Both the position numbers and the translations under genes were made by a program. A model generated the notes under the pieces. It was not told the DNA's origin, did not search any database, and saw nothing but the letters and a program-made list of their open reading frames with translations. Positions 8,320 to 17,102 of a stretch of 40,876 nucleotides of DNA are shown in pieces (the stretch's first letter is position 1; each line of letters begins with the position of its first letter). This stretch comes from Candidatus Poribacteria bacterium (GTDB lineage Bacteria > Poribacteria > WGA-4E > WGA-3G): contig VXMD01000053.1 in the NCBI GenBank assembly GCA_009841255.1, forward strand, positions 1 through 40,876, read 5' to 3'.

Positions 8320-9300
8320 TTAGCTTGCAGCCATCATCGCGGCGCGACTGACGAGATTCCGTGTTAAGGTCACCTTATACACGTTGTCGTTCAAGGGTTG
8401 TGCGTCCTTGACGGCATCGGCACCCGCCTGCTGGCTCACCGATTCGTCGATCATCTTGCCCGTGACAGCCGCTTCTGCCTCTTTAGAACGCCAAGGCGCG
8501 GGTGCGACCCCACCGAGCACGATACTGGCGGTTTTACAGGTCTGCCCATCCATCTCAAAAACACCAGCAACGCTTGATAACGCGAAGTCAGGGGCACCCT
8601 TTTCGCGCGCCTTTAAATAGAAACTCTTTGTATTCGGCTTCGGTGCCGGAACACTGACCTCAACGACAATTTCATTGGGTTCCAGTACGTTTTCCCGGAA
8701 CGGGTTTGCAGCCGGTAACGTAAAGAATTCCTCAAGCGACATGTTTTTCTCGCCAGTGGGTCCGACGATTTTGATCGAGGCACCCAAGGCGATTAACGCC
8801 GGTGCGAGGTCCGAAGGATGCACAATGTAAACGGGATCGCCACCGAGGATTGCATGATATTTGCTCAAACCATCAACCGCGTAACAGATGTCTCCACCCT
8901 TTTTCAGGCAATCGGTGGCTTCGTCTCGGTAGTACCAGCACCGAGGACGCTGGCAAAGATTTCCGCCAAGTGTCCCGACGTTCCGAATCTGTGGTGTCGC
9001 GACAGATCCAGCAGCTTGCGCCAGAACGGTATAGTGATGCTGGATCGTCGGATGCATAGCGATGTCAGCGACAGTGGCTAACGCACCGATTTTCAACCCT
9101 GAAGCATCCGCTTCAATGCTATCCATTCCGGGTAACGTCTTGAGATTAATGAGTGTCTTGGGGGTTTCAATGTACTCTTTGAGTTCGGCGAGCAGATCCG
9201 TGCCGCCGGCGATAAGCATGACCTCACCCCAGCCGCTTTCACTCAGGAGTGACGTGACCTGCTCCAGACTGGTAGCGTTAACGTAACTGAATTTTTCCAT
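8320..9300 (-). CDS. FAD/[4Fe-4S] subunit of aldehyde oxidase (YagS/PaoB-like)
   Basis: A 326-residue medium subunit of the xanthine dehydrogenase family. The FAD pyrophosphate loop AGGTDLL is at 31-37 and the second FAD motif ATPQIRNVGTLGGN at 101-114. Right after it comes a cysteine insert, C116, C121, C131 and C139 (NLCQRPRCWYYR...DCLKKGGDICY), typical of PaoB/YagS and 4-hydroxybenzoyl-CoA reductase beta, which carry an extra [4Fe-4S] cluster. The C-terminal CoxM-type domain (LGGVAPAPWRSKEAE) is present. Its job is to take electrons from the Fe-S subunit to FAD and on to an acceptor. Spacing to the Mo subunit is 11 bases. Confidence 0.92.
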   Translation of the reverse strand: MEKFSYVNATSLEQVTSLLSESGWGEVMLIAGGTDLLAELKEYIETPKTLINLKTLPGMDSIEADASGLKIGALATVADIAMHPTIQHHYTVLAQAAGSVATPQIRNVGTLGGNLCQRPRCWYYRDEATDCLKKGGDICYAVDGLSKYHAILGGDPVYIVHPSDLAPALIALGASIKIVGPTGEKNMSLEEFFTLPAANPFRENVLEPNEIVVEVSVPAPKPNTKSFYLKAREKGAPDFALSSVAGVFEMDGQTCKTASIVLGGVAPAPWRSKEAEAAVTGKMIDESVSQQAGADAVKDAQPLNDNVYKVTLTRNLVSRAAMMAAS

Positions 9301-9311
9301 TGCTTACCTCC

Positions 9312-11429
9312 TTATGCCTTTTCCGCAAGTGCGTCAAGGATCTTATCGGGCGTTATGGGTAAGGACCGAATCCGGACACCAATCGCATTGTAAACGGCAT
9401 TCGCAATAGCACCAGGTGTCGGAATACAGGGTGGCTCACCGACACCCGTAACTTTGCGGTGCGTATCAAAAACAATGGATTGAATTTCAGGAATCTCGAA
9501 AGTCCCAGGAACTTTGTAGTCCTCAAGGTTGGCGTTGACCATCCGCCCCGTTTCTGGGTCCATGAACCGCTCTTCGAGCAGTGCCTGCCCCAATCCCATG
9601 ATAACACCGCCATTAATCTGGCTTTCTGTCGTCAACCTGTTAATGGCCAATCCGCAATCCTGCACGGCGACAATTTTGACAACCCTGACAGCACCGGTCT
9701 GAGTATCAATTTCAACTTCAGCGAACTGTGTGCCTGCGGCACCGTTTTGGCGGAGGTCCTCATCCCAAGTTCCACCTTCGCTAATGCTCTCCATACCGAG
9801 TTGCCCGGTTGCCTGTTTCCACGTAATTGTCTTGGTTCTGTCAGAAACAACGTAGATCGTGCCAGTACCGACACGCAGGTCTCCCACAGGTGCCTCAAGC
9901 AAAGGTGCGATGCGTTCAAACAACTTCTGCTTCGCTGCCGCTGCTGCGGTTTTGATAACAGGAGCCACTGATGGTGTTGTTTGACTCCCACCACTACCAC
10001 CAGAGGGTAATCCGGGTTGGCTATCGCCAACCTTTACACGGACATCGGTGGTATCAAGCCCGAATTCTTCGGCGACAATCATCGCAATAACTGTGCGGAT
10101 GCCGGTTCCAATATCTTGTGTGCCTGTGACGGCTTCAACAGTGCCGTCTGCATTGATAGTGACACGCGCTTCTGTGCCGCGTCCGCCGCCACCGCCCCAT
10201 TGTCCGCTGCCGAGTCCCATGCCGCGTTTTTTCACGCCGGTGCCGGAGCCTGGTACGCTGTTACGGCGGTGCCAACCTATTTCTTGCGCGCCGAGGGTGT
10301 ACTGTGCCTGGCGCACTTCATTCGGATCATTGATACGACGAAACTCCACTGGATCCATCCCGAGTTTTTCGGCAAGTTCATCCATCAGAGAGTCCATTGC
10401 GAACGCGCCCTGCGGATGTCCAGGCGCACGCATCGCGCGTTGATTGCCGGCGTTGACAGCCACGTTAACCCGTTCTGCCCGACTGTTTGGTACGTGGTAG
10501 ACGTAAGGTCCGGTGAAACCTGCCCCACTGGAGATACCGCCTGTACCGTAGCCCTTCATATCATAAGCGATAAGCCGTCCGTCGCTTGTGGCACCTGCCC
10601 GGACGTGTTGTGTCATTGAAGGTCTATTCCCAGCAACCAGATGCTCGAATTTCCGGGTCAACATTAACTTGACGGCTTTGCCAGTGATACGTGCCAATTC
10701 GACCGCCGTGCGTCCTTCTATACCGGGTCCGAATTTGCTTCCAAATCCGCCCCCCATGTGTTCCGTGATAACCCTAACCTGGTTTGCTGGTAATTCAAAG
10801 TGCTGCGCGAAATCGTTGCGCACCCCAAAGACCCCTTGTGTAGACGCCCAAACGGTAAGATTCTGTTCATCCTCCCATTTTGCGACATGCCCGTGTGTCT
10901 CCAAGCAAACGTGCGTCTGAACAGGCGTATGATAAGTCGCCTCAATCTCCACAGCGGCTTCAGCGAATCCGGCATTAATGTCGCCGTCTTCCCTGACATT
11001 CGGTTCGCTCTGATTGTTCGCCCAATCCTCTCGGATTTGCGGCGCGTTTGCTGCCATGGCGTCGTCTTCTGTGACGACGTGTGGCAATTCCTCTAAGTCG
11101 ACATGAATGCTTCGAATTGCGTCCTTAGCAATGTCATCGGTTTCAGCGGCAACCGCAGCAATTTCTTGCCCTTGGTACCGGAGTTTATTCCCTACCTCAA
11201 TGAGCGGGATAACAGCGTTGACCCCGGGTAACGCTTCTGCTTCGCTTAAATCAATCCCCCTAACGGTGGCGTGTGCAGTTTCAGAACGCAAGATACGTCC
11301 GTAAAGCATCCCCGGTTCATTGATGTCAAAAGTATACTTCGCTTTTCCAGTGACTTTATCCTTACCGGACAAACGGTTAACCCGTTTTCCGATGAGGCGA
11401 GATTCACTTGCTTCTCCCCATGATGCCAT
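9312..11429 (-). CDS. Molybdopterin-binding subunit of aldehyde oxidase (YagR/PaoC-like)
   Basis: The start is placed at ATG 11429 (AGGAGG site 7 bases upstream), 21 codons inside the longest frame, giving 705 residues. Family motifs: GGGFGSK at 226-232, MRAPG at 333-337, GTQDIGTG at 436-443 and the base-catalyst glutamate E665 in TGVGEPPCIPTPGAIANA. It binds the Mo-molybdopterin (probably cytosine dinucleotide) cofactor and hydroxylates an aldehyde or N-heterocycle. The order Fe-S, Mo, FAD differs from the E. coli paoABC order (Fe-S, FAD, Mo). No XdhC/PaoD-type insertion chaperone is in the window, but moaD-moaE lie 8 kb away. Confidence 0.93.
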   Translation of the reverse strand: MASWGEASESRLIGKRVNRLSGKDKVTGKAKYTFDINEPGMLYGRILRSETAHATVRGIDLSEAEALPGVNAVIPLIEVGNKLRYQGQEIAAVAAETDDIAKDAIRSIHVDLEELPHVVTEDDAMAANAPQIREDWANNQSEPNVREDGDINAGFAEAAVEIEATYHTPVQTHVCLETHGHVAKWEDEQNLTVWASTQGVFGVRNDFAQHFELPANQVRVITEHMGGGFGSKFGPGIEGRTAVELARITGKAVKLMLTRKFEHLVAGNRPSMTQHVRAGATSDGRLIAYDMKGYGTGGISSGAGFTGPYVYHVPNSRAERVNVAVNAGNQRAMRAPGHPQGAFAMDSLMDELAEKLGMDPVEFRRINDPNEVRQAQYTLGAQEIGWHRRNSVPGSGTGVKKRGMGLGSGQWGGGGGRGTEARVTINADGTVEAVTGTQDIGTGIRTVIAMIVAEEFGLDTTDVRVKVGDSQPGLPSGGSGGSQTTPSVAPVIKTAAAAAKQKLFERIAPLLEAPVGDLRVGTGTIYVVSDRTKTITWKQATGQLGMESISEGGTWDEDLRQNGAAGTQFAEVEIDTQTGAVRVVKIVAVQDCGLAINRLTTESQINGGVIMGLGQALLEERFMDPETGRMVNANLEDYKVPGTFEIPEIQSIVFDTHRKVTGVGEPPCIPTPGAIANAVYNAIGVRIRSLPITPDKILDALAEKA

Positions 11430-11506
11430 GTGTTTTCCTCCTATAGCCAACTGCCTCATTGGCGCGGCAGGCTCTTGCGTTTCGCAAGTCAATCTTTGCC
11501 TTCAAA

Positions 11507-12142
11507 TCACACCTTCCCCGATGCAGTTTTGACGGCATCAAAGATGAATGGATAGGTTCCGCAACGACACGTATTGCCAGACAAGCCGACTTTAATTTCT
11601 TCAAGCGTCGGACTTGCGTTCTCGTTCAACAGTGCTGCGGATGAGACGACGAAACCGGGTGTGCAGAATCCGCACATCAGGGCGTCGTGTTTGATGAACG
11701 CTTCCTGAACAGGGTGCAAATCGTCGCCGTCTGCTAATCCCTCGACGGTTGTTATCTGCGTGCCCTGTGCATCCATTGCGAGCATCATACAAGCGTAGAC
11801 TGACTTCCCATCTACCATGACGGTGCAACCGCCACACTCACCCCGATCGCAAATTAGTTTGGCACCCGTCAAGTCGACGTTGTTCCCGCTTGTATCAATT
11901 CCATCACGTAAAACGGTTAAAAGCGTTGTTCGCGCTTCAACCTCGACCTGATACGATTGACCGTTGATGTCGAGTTGGATTGTCGCATTAGCAACGGCGT
12001 CCCCCGCTTGGGCATCGGCGGCTTTTTCAGTGCCGATCAAGACGCTCGGTGCGACAGTTGCAGCAACGGTCCCTGTACCTACACCTTTCAAGAAGTTCCG
12101 GCGTGAGATGTTCGTCCCCTGCTTTTTCTCTTTATCAGGCAT
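11507..12142 (-). CDS. 2Fe-2S subunit of aldehyde oxidase, Tat-exported (YagT/PaoA-like)
   Basis: A 211-residue small subunit. Residues 13-20 read SRRNFLKG, a twin-arginine signal, followed by a hydrophobic stretch and a likely cleavage after ADAQA. The plant-type ferredoxin cluster uses C98, C103, C106 and C118 (CDRGECGGC...C). The helical domain holds the second cluster with C157-GF-C160 and C192-R-C194. Both clusters are complete. The Tat signal implies that the folded heterotrimer works in the periplasm; tatC and tatA are in this window. The gene opens the operon behind promoter 12227-12255. Confidence 0.93.
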   Translation of the reverse strand: MPDKEKKQGTNISRRNFLKGVGTGTVAATVAPSVLIGTEKAADAQAGDAVANATIQLDINGQSYQVEVEARTTLLTVLRDGIDTSGNNVDLTGAKLICDRGECGGCTVMVDGKSVYACMMLAMDAQGTQITTVEGLADGDDLHPVQEAFIKHDALMCGFCTPGFVVSSAALLNENASPTLEEIKVGLSGNTCRCGTYPFIFDAVKTASGKV

Positions 12143-12226
12143 GCGGTACCTCCTTCAATTGTGGGTTCGGATTAACGTTATGTTTATCGCGTTGATTGAA
12201 AAATGTACTATCTCTCAATTCTTCCT

Positions 12227-12255
12227 AATATAGCATATTTGACGTTTTTTATCAA
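12227..12255 (-). promoter_or_regulatory. Promoter of the aldehyde oxidase operon
   Basis: On the minus strand TTGATA (12255-12250), a 17-base spacer ending in TGC, and TATATT (12232-12227) form an extended -10 promoter about 85 bases before the first ATG. Confidence 0.6.
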
Positions 12256-12467
12256 GAAAAAAAACGAATTGGGCGTAATTGGGTTTCAGATGTTGGTTGT
12301 CAGAATCAGGATTTTAGGATTCTCAGATCCACTGTATTTTTTTAGCACTGTGTTTTGCGAATGTGTGTTCTTTGCGGCGGCAGCCCATCGGACCAAATGC
12401 GGTGGAATTGCAGGGTGTCCTACGACTTTTTTATTACAATTCACTTATCGTAGATATGAAAAATTGA

Positions 12468-12497
12468 TTGGCAATTTTTCTCAGAATAGGGTATCAT
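12468..12497 (+). promoter_or_regulatory. Promoter of trxA
   Basis: TTGGCA (12468-12473), an 18-base spacer and TATCAT (12492-12497), 83 bases before the trxA start. Confidence 0.5.
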
Positions 12498-12579
12498 ATT
12501 AATGCACTTATAAGGCGATTACGCAAACACAATATTAAAGGTAGCGTTTTACCTACCAGATTCTAAAAAAGGAGCTATC

Positions 12580-12912
12580 ATGGCTGGAAACACATTTGAA
12601 ATTAGTGATGACACGTTCGAAGGAATAGTGCTTCAATCAGATATACCCGTTGTTGTTGACTTCTGGGCGGAGTGGTGCGGTCCTTGCAAAATGATTTCCC
12701 CGATTTTGGAGGAACTCGCGGGTGAGAACTCTGAGACATTTAAAGTTGGAAAAGTAAACGTTGATGACAACCGTCAGACGGCGATGCAGTACGGTGTTCG
12801 GAGTATCCCAACGTTACTCGTATTCAAAGACGGTAAGGTAGCCCCGAATGGACAGATTGTCGGTGCGATGCCCAAAGATGCCCTTAAGAAGAAAATCTTA
12901 GACGCCCTATAA
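12580..12912 (+). CDS. trxA: Thioredoxin
   Basis: A 110-residue thioredoxin with active site W32-C33-G-P-C36 in VDFWAEWCGPCKM, cis-proline P77 in RSIPTLLVF, and the buried aspartate in the VVVDFWA strand. The start follows AAAAAGGAG. It lacks a signal peptide, so it acts in the cytosol in disulfide reduction. The segment KVAPNGQIVGAMPK replaces the usual G-K-x-V-x-x-x-V-G-A and is slightly long, but the fold should be normal. A hairpin (12939-12982) follows, so it is probably a single-gene transcript. Confidence 0.95.
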   Translation: MAGNTFEISDDTFEGIVLQSDIPVVVDFWAEWCGPCKMISPILEELAGENSETFKVGKVNVDDNRQTAMQYGVRSIPTLLVFKDGKVAPNGQIVGAMPKDALKKKILDAL

Positions 12913-12938
12913 GCCGTTCCTTTCATAATCACACCTCC

Positions 12939-12982
12939 GGAGAATGGAAGATGTGTAAATTAGGTTTGCCCTTCCATTCTCC
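12939..12982 (+). terminator. 12-bp hairpin after trxA
   Basis: GGAGAATGGAAG (12939-12950) and CTTCCATTCTCC (12971-12982) are perfect inverted repeats with a 20-base loop, 27 bases after the trxA stop. No T tract follows; it could be an mRNA-stabilising hairpin. Confidence 0.5.
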
Positions 12983-13017
12983 CACCATTTCCATCCTTCC
13001 CGCTTCTAAGGTTTGCT

Positions 13018-14334
13018 ATGCTTTGGCAACTTGTCTACAATCTGTTCGCTGTCCCCATCATGTTTGTCGGTTTTCACGGCGCGGGGTGTTGTAATCCCAA
13101 AATCCAGGAAGGGATTCAAGAGCGAAAACGGGTGTTCGCAGCGTTGGAGGACCAACTTCAGACTGCCCGAGAGTTGGAGAAAACAGCATGGTTCCACTTC
13201 ACTTCCGTCGGTGAATTTGAACAAGCAAAACCACTGATCGAAGCGATTCATGCAGAGACCCGAGTTGTTTTAACCTTTTTTTCACCCTCTGTTGCACCGA
13301 ATGCCCGATCCTACTCCTACGCTGATGCCGCTGTTTACCTTCCGTTAGATACACCCCGCAACGCAGAACGCTTGATCCGTTTCATCAAGCCGACTTTGAT
13401 CGTTTTTTCCAAATTCGATATTTGGCCCAATCTCGTCTGGAAAGCCTCTAAAAACGGCATTCCCATTATTGTTGTCGCTGGAACGTTACACGCTGAATCG
13501 AAACGATTGTCCCGTTTCGCGAAGCCGTTTTTTCGGAGTGTACATCGGCACATCCGAGCGCATTGCGCGATCTCGGAAGGAGATGCGGCGCGCTTTCAAG
13601 AACTCTGTTCACCCACACATGAAATTGTTGTTACCGGCGACACCCGCTACGAGCAAGTCTACCGACGGGCACTATCCGTTGAACCTGACACCGAATTTTT
13701 CCCGGGACAAGCGACTTTAGGGCGCAACTTGCAAGCCCATATTGCAAAGAAACGTCCAATTCTTATCGCCGGTAGCACCTATACAGAAGATGAGAAAGTG
13801 TTGTTACCCGCATATCAACGACTGCGTGAAAGGATACCCGACAATTTTCCTCACTTAATCTTGGTCCCGCACGAACCGACCCCTGAGCGGATCAAGGAAA
13901 TCCGTGGACATCTGGATCGGGAGCACTTGGTATATCACTGTCTCTCCGAACTTACTCCCGGAATAGATTTGGAAGCGGTAGATATTCTTATCGTTGATAG
14001 GGTGGGACTTCTTGCGAAGTTATATGGATTGGCAGATATTGCGTTTGTTGGCGGGAGTTTTCGCGGGAGCGTTCACAACGTGATGGAACCTGCCGCCCTG
14101 TCGAAACCGGTTCTGTTCGGTCCGACCATCCAAAACGCGTATGAAGCGTCTCTACTTGTGGAACGAGGTGGCGCAAAATTAGTCCACACTGCGCGACAGT
14201 TGGCAGATGCTGTTACTGTGTGGTTGAACGATACAACCGCGAGGGAGACGGCAGGTAGGATAGGAAAAAGCTTAATCGAGGAAAATCTGGGAGCGGTGGA
14301 GCGGACTTTGCGACATCTGCGAGAGTATGTGTGA
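13018..14334 (+). CDS. waaA: 3-deoxy-D-manno-octulosonic acid (Kdo) transferase
   Basis: A 438-residue GT30 enzyme with an N-terminal hydrophobic anchor (5-23). The acceptor-site motif FHFTSVGEFEQ places the general-base glutamate at E66. KFDIWPN corresponds to the usual ETELWPN. GSTYTEDE, LVPHEP and VFGGS-type AFVGGSFRGSVHNVMEPAA form the CMP-Kdo site. It transfers Kdo to lipid A precursor on the inner face of the inner membrane, showing that this organism makes LPS-like glycolipid. The NxxE part reads HNVMEPA where E. coli has HNPLEPA. The gene stands 27 bases before a beta-CASP nuclease and may be co-transcribed. Confidence 0.88.
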   Translation: MLWQLVYNLFAVPIMFVGFHGAGCCNPKIQEGIQERKRVFAALEDQLQTARELEKTAWFHFTSVGEFEQAKPLIEAIHAETRVVLTFFSPSVAPNARSYSYADAAVYLPLDTPRNAERLIRFIKPTLIVFSKFDIWPNLVWKASKNGIPIIVVAGTLHAESKRLSRFAKPFFRSVHRHIRAHCAISEGDAARFQELCSPTHEIVVTGDTRYEQVYRRALSVEPDTEFFPGQATLGRNLQAHIAKKRPILIAGSTYTEDEKVLLPAYQRLRERIPDNFPHLILVPHEPTPERIKEIRGHLDREHLVYHCLSELTPGIDLEAVDILIVDRVGLLAKLYGLADIAFVGGSFRGSVHNVMEPAALSKPVLFGPTIQNAYEASLLVERGGAKLVHTARQLADAVTVWLNDTTARETAGRIGKSLIEENLGAVERTLRHLREYV

Positions 14335-14361
14335 AATGATGGAGAGCGAGGACTGAATAAT

Positions 14362-15903
14362 ATGAAATATGTATTTCTAGGCGGTGCCGGCGAAGTCGGT
14401 GCCTCGTGTCTGTTACTATCGGTTGGCGAGAAAAACATCTTGATTGACGCCGGGACCAGGGTCAACGAAAGTGGCAAAGCGTCACTCCCAGATTTCAAGA
14501 AGTTGAAGGAGATGGCCCCGACACTGGATGCGATCTTTATCTCCCATGCCCACGCCGATCATGTGGGGGCACTGCCGTTAGTGCATCAGATGTTTCCTCA
14601 TACCCCGATCTATGCTACACTTCCAACTCAACGGTTATCTGCGGTTATGTTAGGCGATGCCGTGCGGGTGCAGGAGTCAAGCAAGGAAAAGTTATTCAAC
14701 CAAGAATCGGTTGACACCGCGCTTTGGCGTATAGAGACCGCTGAGATAGGGGTATGGCATCCGTTATGGGACGACTTCCGCTATCAGTTCCACGCTTCTG
14801 GCCACATCCTTGGCGCTGTTTCTATTCTCTTGGAGACGCCTGAAGGGAAGTTCCTCTATAGTGGTGATGTTTCAGGATTTAATCAGAACACCATTGACGG
14901 CATCAAGGACATCAGTTTCTTCAACCCTGATTTCATGTGGTGTGAGGCGACCTACGGTGGTGACAACCATCCCGCGCGCAACGAAGAAGAGAAACGGCTC
15001 GGGACGGCAGTGGCAGCAGTTATAGAAGGCGGAGGTTCCGTTTTGATACCCTCCTTCGCCCTCGGACGCGCCCAAGAGATTATTCTTATCCTCAAGAAGA
15101 TGCAGGCCGCTGGAACCATCCCAAAATTCCCAGTAATTACAGATGGACTCGTCAATGCGATCTGTGCGGTCTATGAGTCGCTACCCCCGCACTTGTCTGC
15201 GAAACTCCATAATTATGTCCTCAACTCCCGTCAACCGATATTTCATACCGCTACCGTCCGAAAAGCAAAGCCCGGAGAACGCGAGAGCATTCTCACAGAC
15301 CCGACTCCCAAATGCATTATCGCCTCATCGGGGATGTTGACAGGTGGTGCCTCTGTGTTCTATGCCTCTGGACTTGCAAGCGATGCGCGTAACGCTATAT
15401 TCTTGAGTGGTTACCAAGACGCAGAATCACCAGGGCGACTCCTACAAGAACTCAAGTCGGGCGATGCGTTGCAACTCGATGGAACCACCGTTGAAGTCAA
15501 ATGCAGGGTGGAACGGTTCCGTCTTTCCGCACATTCTGATCAACAGCAACTCATGAATATGATCCGGCAGGCAAGTCCAAAGGCACTTGCACTCGTGCAT
15601 GCCGAACCCCACGTCGCAGCCACACTCCGAGAACGGGTGTATAAGAATCATATCATGTATTCGCCGGTGAATGGTAAAGTCGAAGATGGAACCAAACGTC
15701 CATTGTGGTTGCCGCCGGATAAGAAAGCAACACCCCAGATAGAGTCATCCCTTGACTTTGAAGTAGCGTTTGGGGATGGCACAACCTTTCATATCCCTGA
15801 TGAAATCGCCGATGTCGAGCAATGGAAAGCATTTGCATCCGGAGAACACACGGCGCGGTTAAAAGGGAATCGGTTGGTTATTACCAAAAAACGTGAGGAT
15901 TAA
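14362..15903 (+). CDS. MBL-fold beta-CASP ribonuclease (CPSF73-like)
   Basis: A 513-residue metallo-beta-lactamase protein. Zinc ligands H62, H64, D66 and H67 (SHAHADHVGALP), H148 (ASGHILGA) and D169 (YSGDV) are present. A beta-CASP domain follows, with VLIPSFALGRAQEI and CIIASSGMLTGG, then the RMMBL tail with RLSAHSD and ALVHAEP. The usual function is endo- and/or 5'-exonuclease processing of RNA in the cytosol. The last 70 residues (after VEDGTKRP) are a non-family extension without clear motif. It resembles archaeal/bacterial CPSF-like proteins more than RNase J. Confidence 0.88.
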   Translation: MKYVFLGGAGEVGASCLLLSVGEKNILIDAGTRVNESGKASLPDFKKLKEMAPTLDAIFISHAHADHVGALPLVHQMFPHTPIYATLPTQRLSAVMLGDAVRVQESSKEKLFNQESVDTALWRIETAEIGVWHPLWDDFRYQFHASGHILGAVSILLETPEGKFLYSGDVSGFNQNTIDGIKDISFFNPDFMWCEATYGGDNHPARNEEEKRLGTAVAAVIEGGGSVLIPSFALGRAQEIILILKKMQAAGTIPKFPVITDGLVNAICAVYESLPPHLSAKLHNYVLNSRQPIFHTATVRKAKPGERESILTDPTPKCIIASSGMLTGGASVFYASGLASDARNAIFLSGYQDAESPGRLLQELKSGDALQLDGTTVEVKCRVERFRLSAHSDQQQLMNMIRQASPKALALVHAEPHVAATLRERVYKNHIMYSPVNGKVEDGTKRPLWLPPDKKATPQIESSLDFEVAFGDGTTFHIPDEIADVEQWKAFASGEHTARLKGNRLVITKKRED

Positions 15904-15926
15904 AGTTGAGGTTGCTGCGGGAGAAC

Positions 15927-16982
15927 TTAGCGCGGTGCGGTTTCCGCTCCAGATTGTGTTCGGTAGCGGATTTTTAGGACTGGACGTCGGTTTTCGTCAT
16001 CTGACTCTTTTGAGGAAAAAACGATAGGGACACTGCCATCTTGCAAGGCGAAGAGATACCCGTAATTGTAATCGGGATTCGCTACCCAAAAGCGGACGGC
16101 ATCGGTGAGCAATTCACTTTTAAAGGTGTAACGCGCTCCTGCTTCTTGAATTTCGCATGTACCATCAATCCGATGGGCGACATCCTCAGAGCCGTTGTAA
16201 TCACTCTCAGTATCGCCGTCTATGCCCGACAACATCGCTTGCGCGGGGGGTCTGTTCCACGGGAGATTGCGATGCAATGCGCTGTTATAGGTGAGTTCGT
16301 TGTCCTCTGCACGTTGGGAGACACCCCTGCCCTCTCGCCACGGGAGCAAAACCCGACGGAAAATGACGGTCTGCGCGGCATCTGTTTGACATTCTTGGAC
16401 ATGTAGGCTTATCGTGGCTTCTAAGATTTGTGTTGGTTCTCGGATCCCCATATCTTCAAAGGCATCATACAGGTCAAAAGCGACGAAAAAGACACTGCCC
16501 GTTGGATCACACACGAGGGTCGGCTCGGCACCGGCATTGTTGTTTCGTGTCTTGCGCTCTTTACTGACAATCAGACTCGTGTCTTGCAAGCCGCCAGAGA
16601 ATGTAACGGAGTCACCAGCACCAAAGGTTATCTCGTTCACAGATGGAAGGGTTATCGTTGTTTCAACTTGTGAATTTTGGAACGAGAGTTGATAGGTTTT
16701 CCCTATCTCTAATGGGGTCGTAAGAATCAGTAAGACGCGATTCATTCGTTGGTCAAGTAGTGCGTATTCGAGTTGGAGATCTGGTACGATCTGATAATTC
16801 TTGAGGTTTTCTGTGTCCTCTGGTAACAACTCTTCGTCAAATTGTAGTTGAATTGCGGCTTGTGATAGCGGAATCGCCTTTAGTAACTTTGGAGTATCTG
16901 CTGCGTTGATGGCCAAGATAGGACAAAGTAGTAGAAAGAAAAATATGGAGAATGTATCTGCGACGCTACGATAGATTTTCAA
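15927..16982 (-). CDS. Secreted protein with SbsA-like Ig and DNRLRE-like domains
   Basis: A 351-residue protein from a TTG start at 16982 with a GGAGA site at suitable distance. Signal peptide 1-28 (ILAINA). Residues 31-115 look like an SbsA-type Ig module (KLLKAIPLSQAAIQLQFDEEL; LEIGKTYQLSF). The rest resembles DNRLRE/disaggregatase-type beta domains of cell-surface proteins: ATISLHVQECQ, a tryptophan-rich turn LPWREGRGV, FKSELLTDAVRFWVANPDYNYGYLF, and an ending RRPVLKIRYR. Those modules are found on secreted or surface-anchored bacterial proteins. Its ligand is unknown. Confidence 0.65.
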   Translation of the reverse strand: MKIYRSVADTFSIFFFLLLCPILAINAADTPKLLKAIPLSQAAIQLQFDEELLPEDTENLKNYQIVPDLQLEYALLDQRMNRVLLILTTPLEIGKTYQLSFQNSQVETTITLPSVNEITFGAGDSVTFSGGLQDTSLIVSKERKTRNNNAGAEPTLVCDPTGSVFFVAFDLYDAFEDMGIREPTQILEATISLHVQECQTDAAQTVIFRRVLLPWREGRGVSQRAEDNELTYNSALHRNLPWNRPPAQAMLSGIDGDTESDYNGSEDVAHRIDGTCEIQEAGARYTFKSELLTDAVRFWVANPDYNYGYLFALQDGSVPIVFSSKESDDENRRPVLKIRYRTQSGAETAPR

Positions 16983-17044
16983 GATGGTTCTCCGAAATTG
17001 TTTATCTCGACCAAGGGATCACTCCTATGGAATAGAGAGTAGTC

Positions 17045-17102
17045 GGGAATCGGAGTTCCCTCCTACAGAAGAACTATGGGCAGGCACAAGACCCGCCCCT
17101 AC
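17045..17102. repeat. Two hairpin repeats with CTAC borders
   Basis: GGGAA-TCGGAG-TTCCC (17045-17060) followed by TCCTAC, and GGGC...GCCC (17078-17098) followed by CTAC, form two adjacent hairpins. An 8-bp direct repeat ACTATGGG flanks the second (17073-17080, 17101-17108). The repeat runs right up to the stop codon of the glycosidase gene. Similar GTAGG-hairpin units occur near 5650 and 34812-34912. Confidence 0.55.

Larger units (their letters stand above)
12143..12579. other. Divergent intergenic region (437 bp)
   Basis: The stretch separates the oxidase operon (leftward) from trxA (rightward). It holds one promoter for each side and an AT-rich centre. A 100-codon frame at 12203-12502 lies over the leftward promoter, has no ribosome binding site and shows no protein-like pattern, so I do not call it. 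Confidence 0.6.

Noticed and set aside
12203-12502. Possible 99-residue protein upstream of trxA
   Set aside because: It overlaps the oxidase promoter, has no ribosome site and reads like translated AT-rich intergenic DNA.
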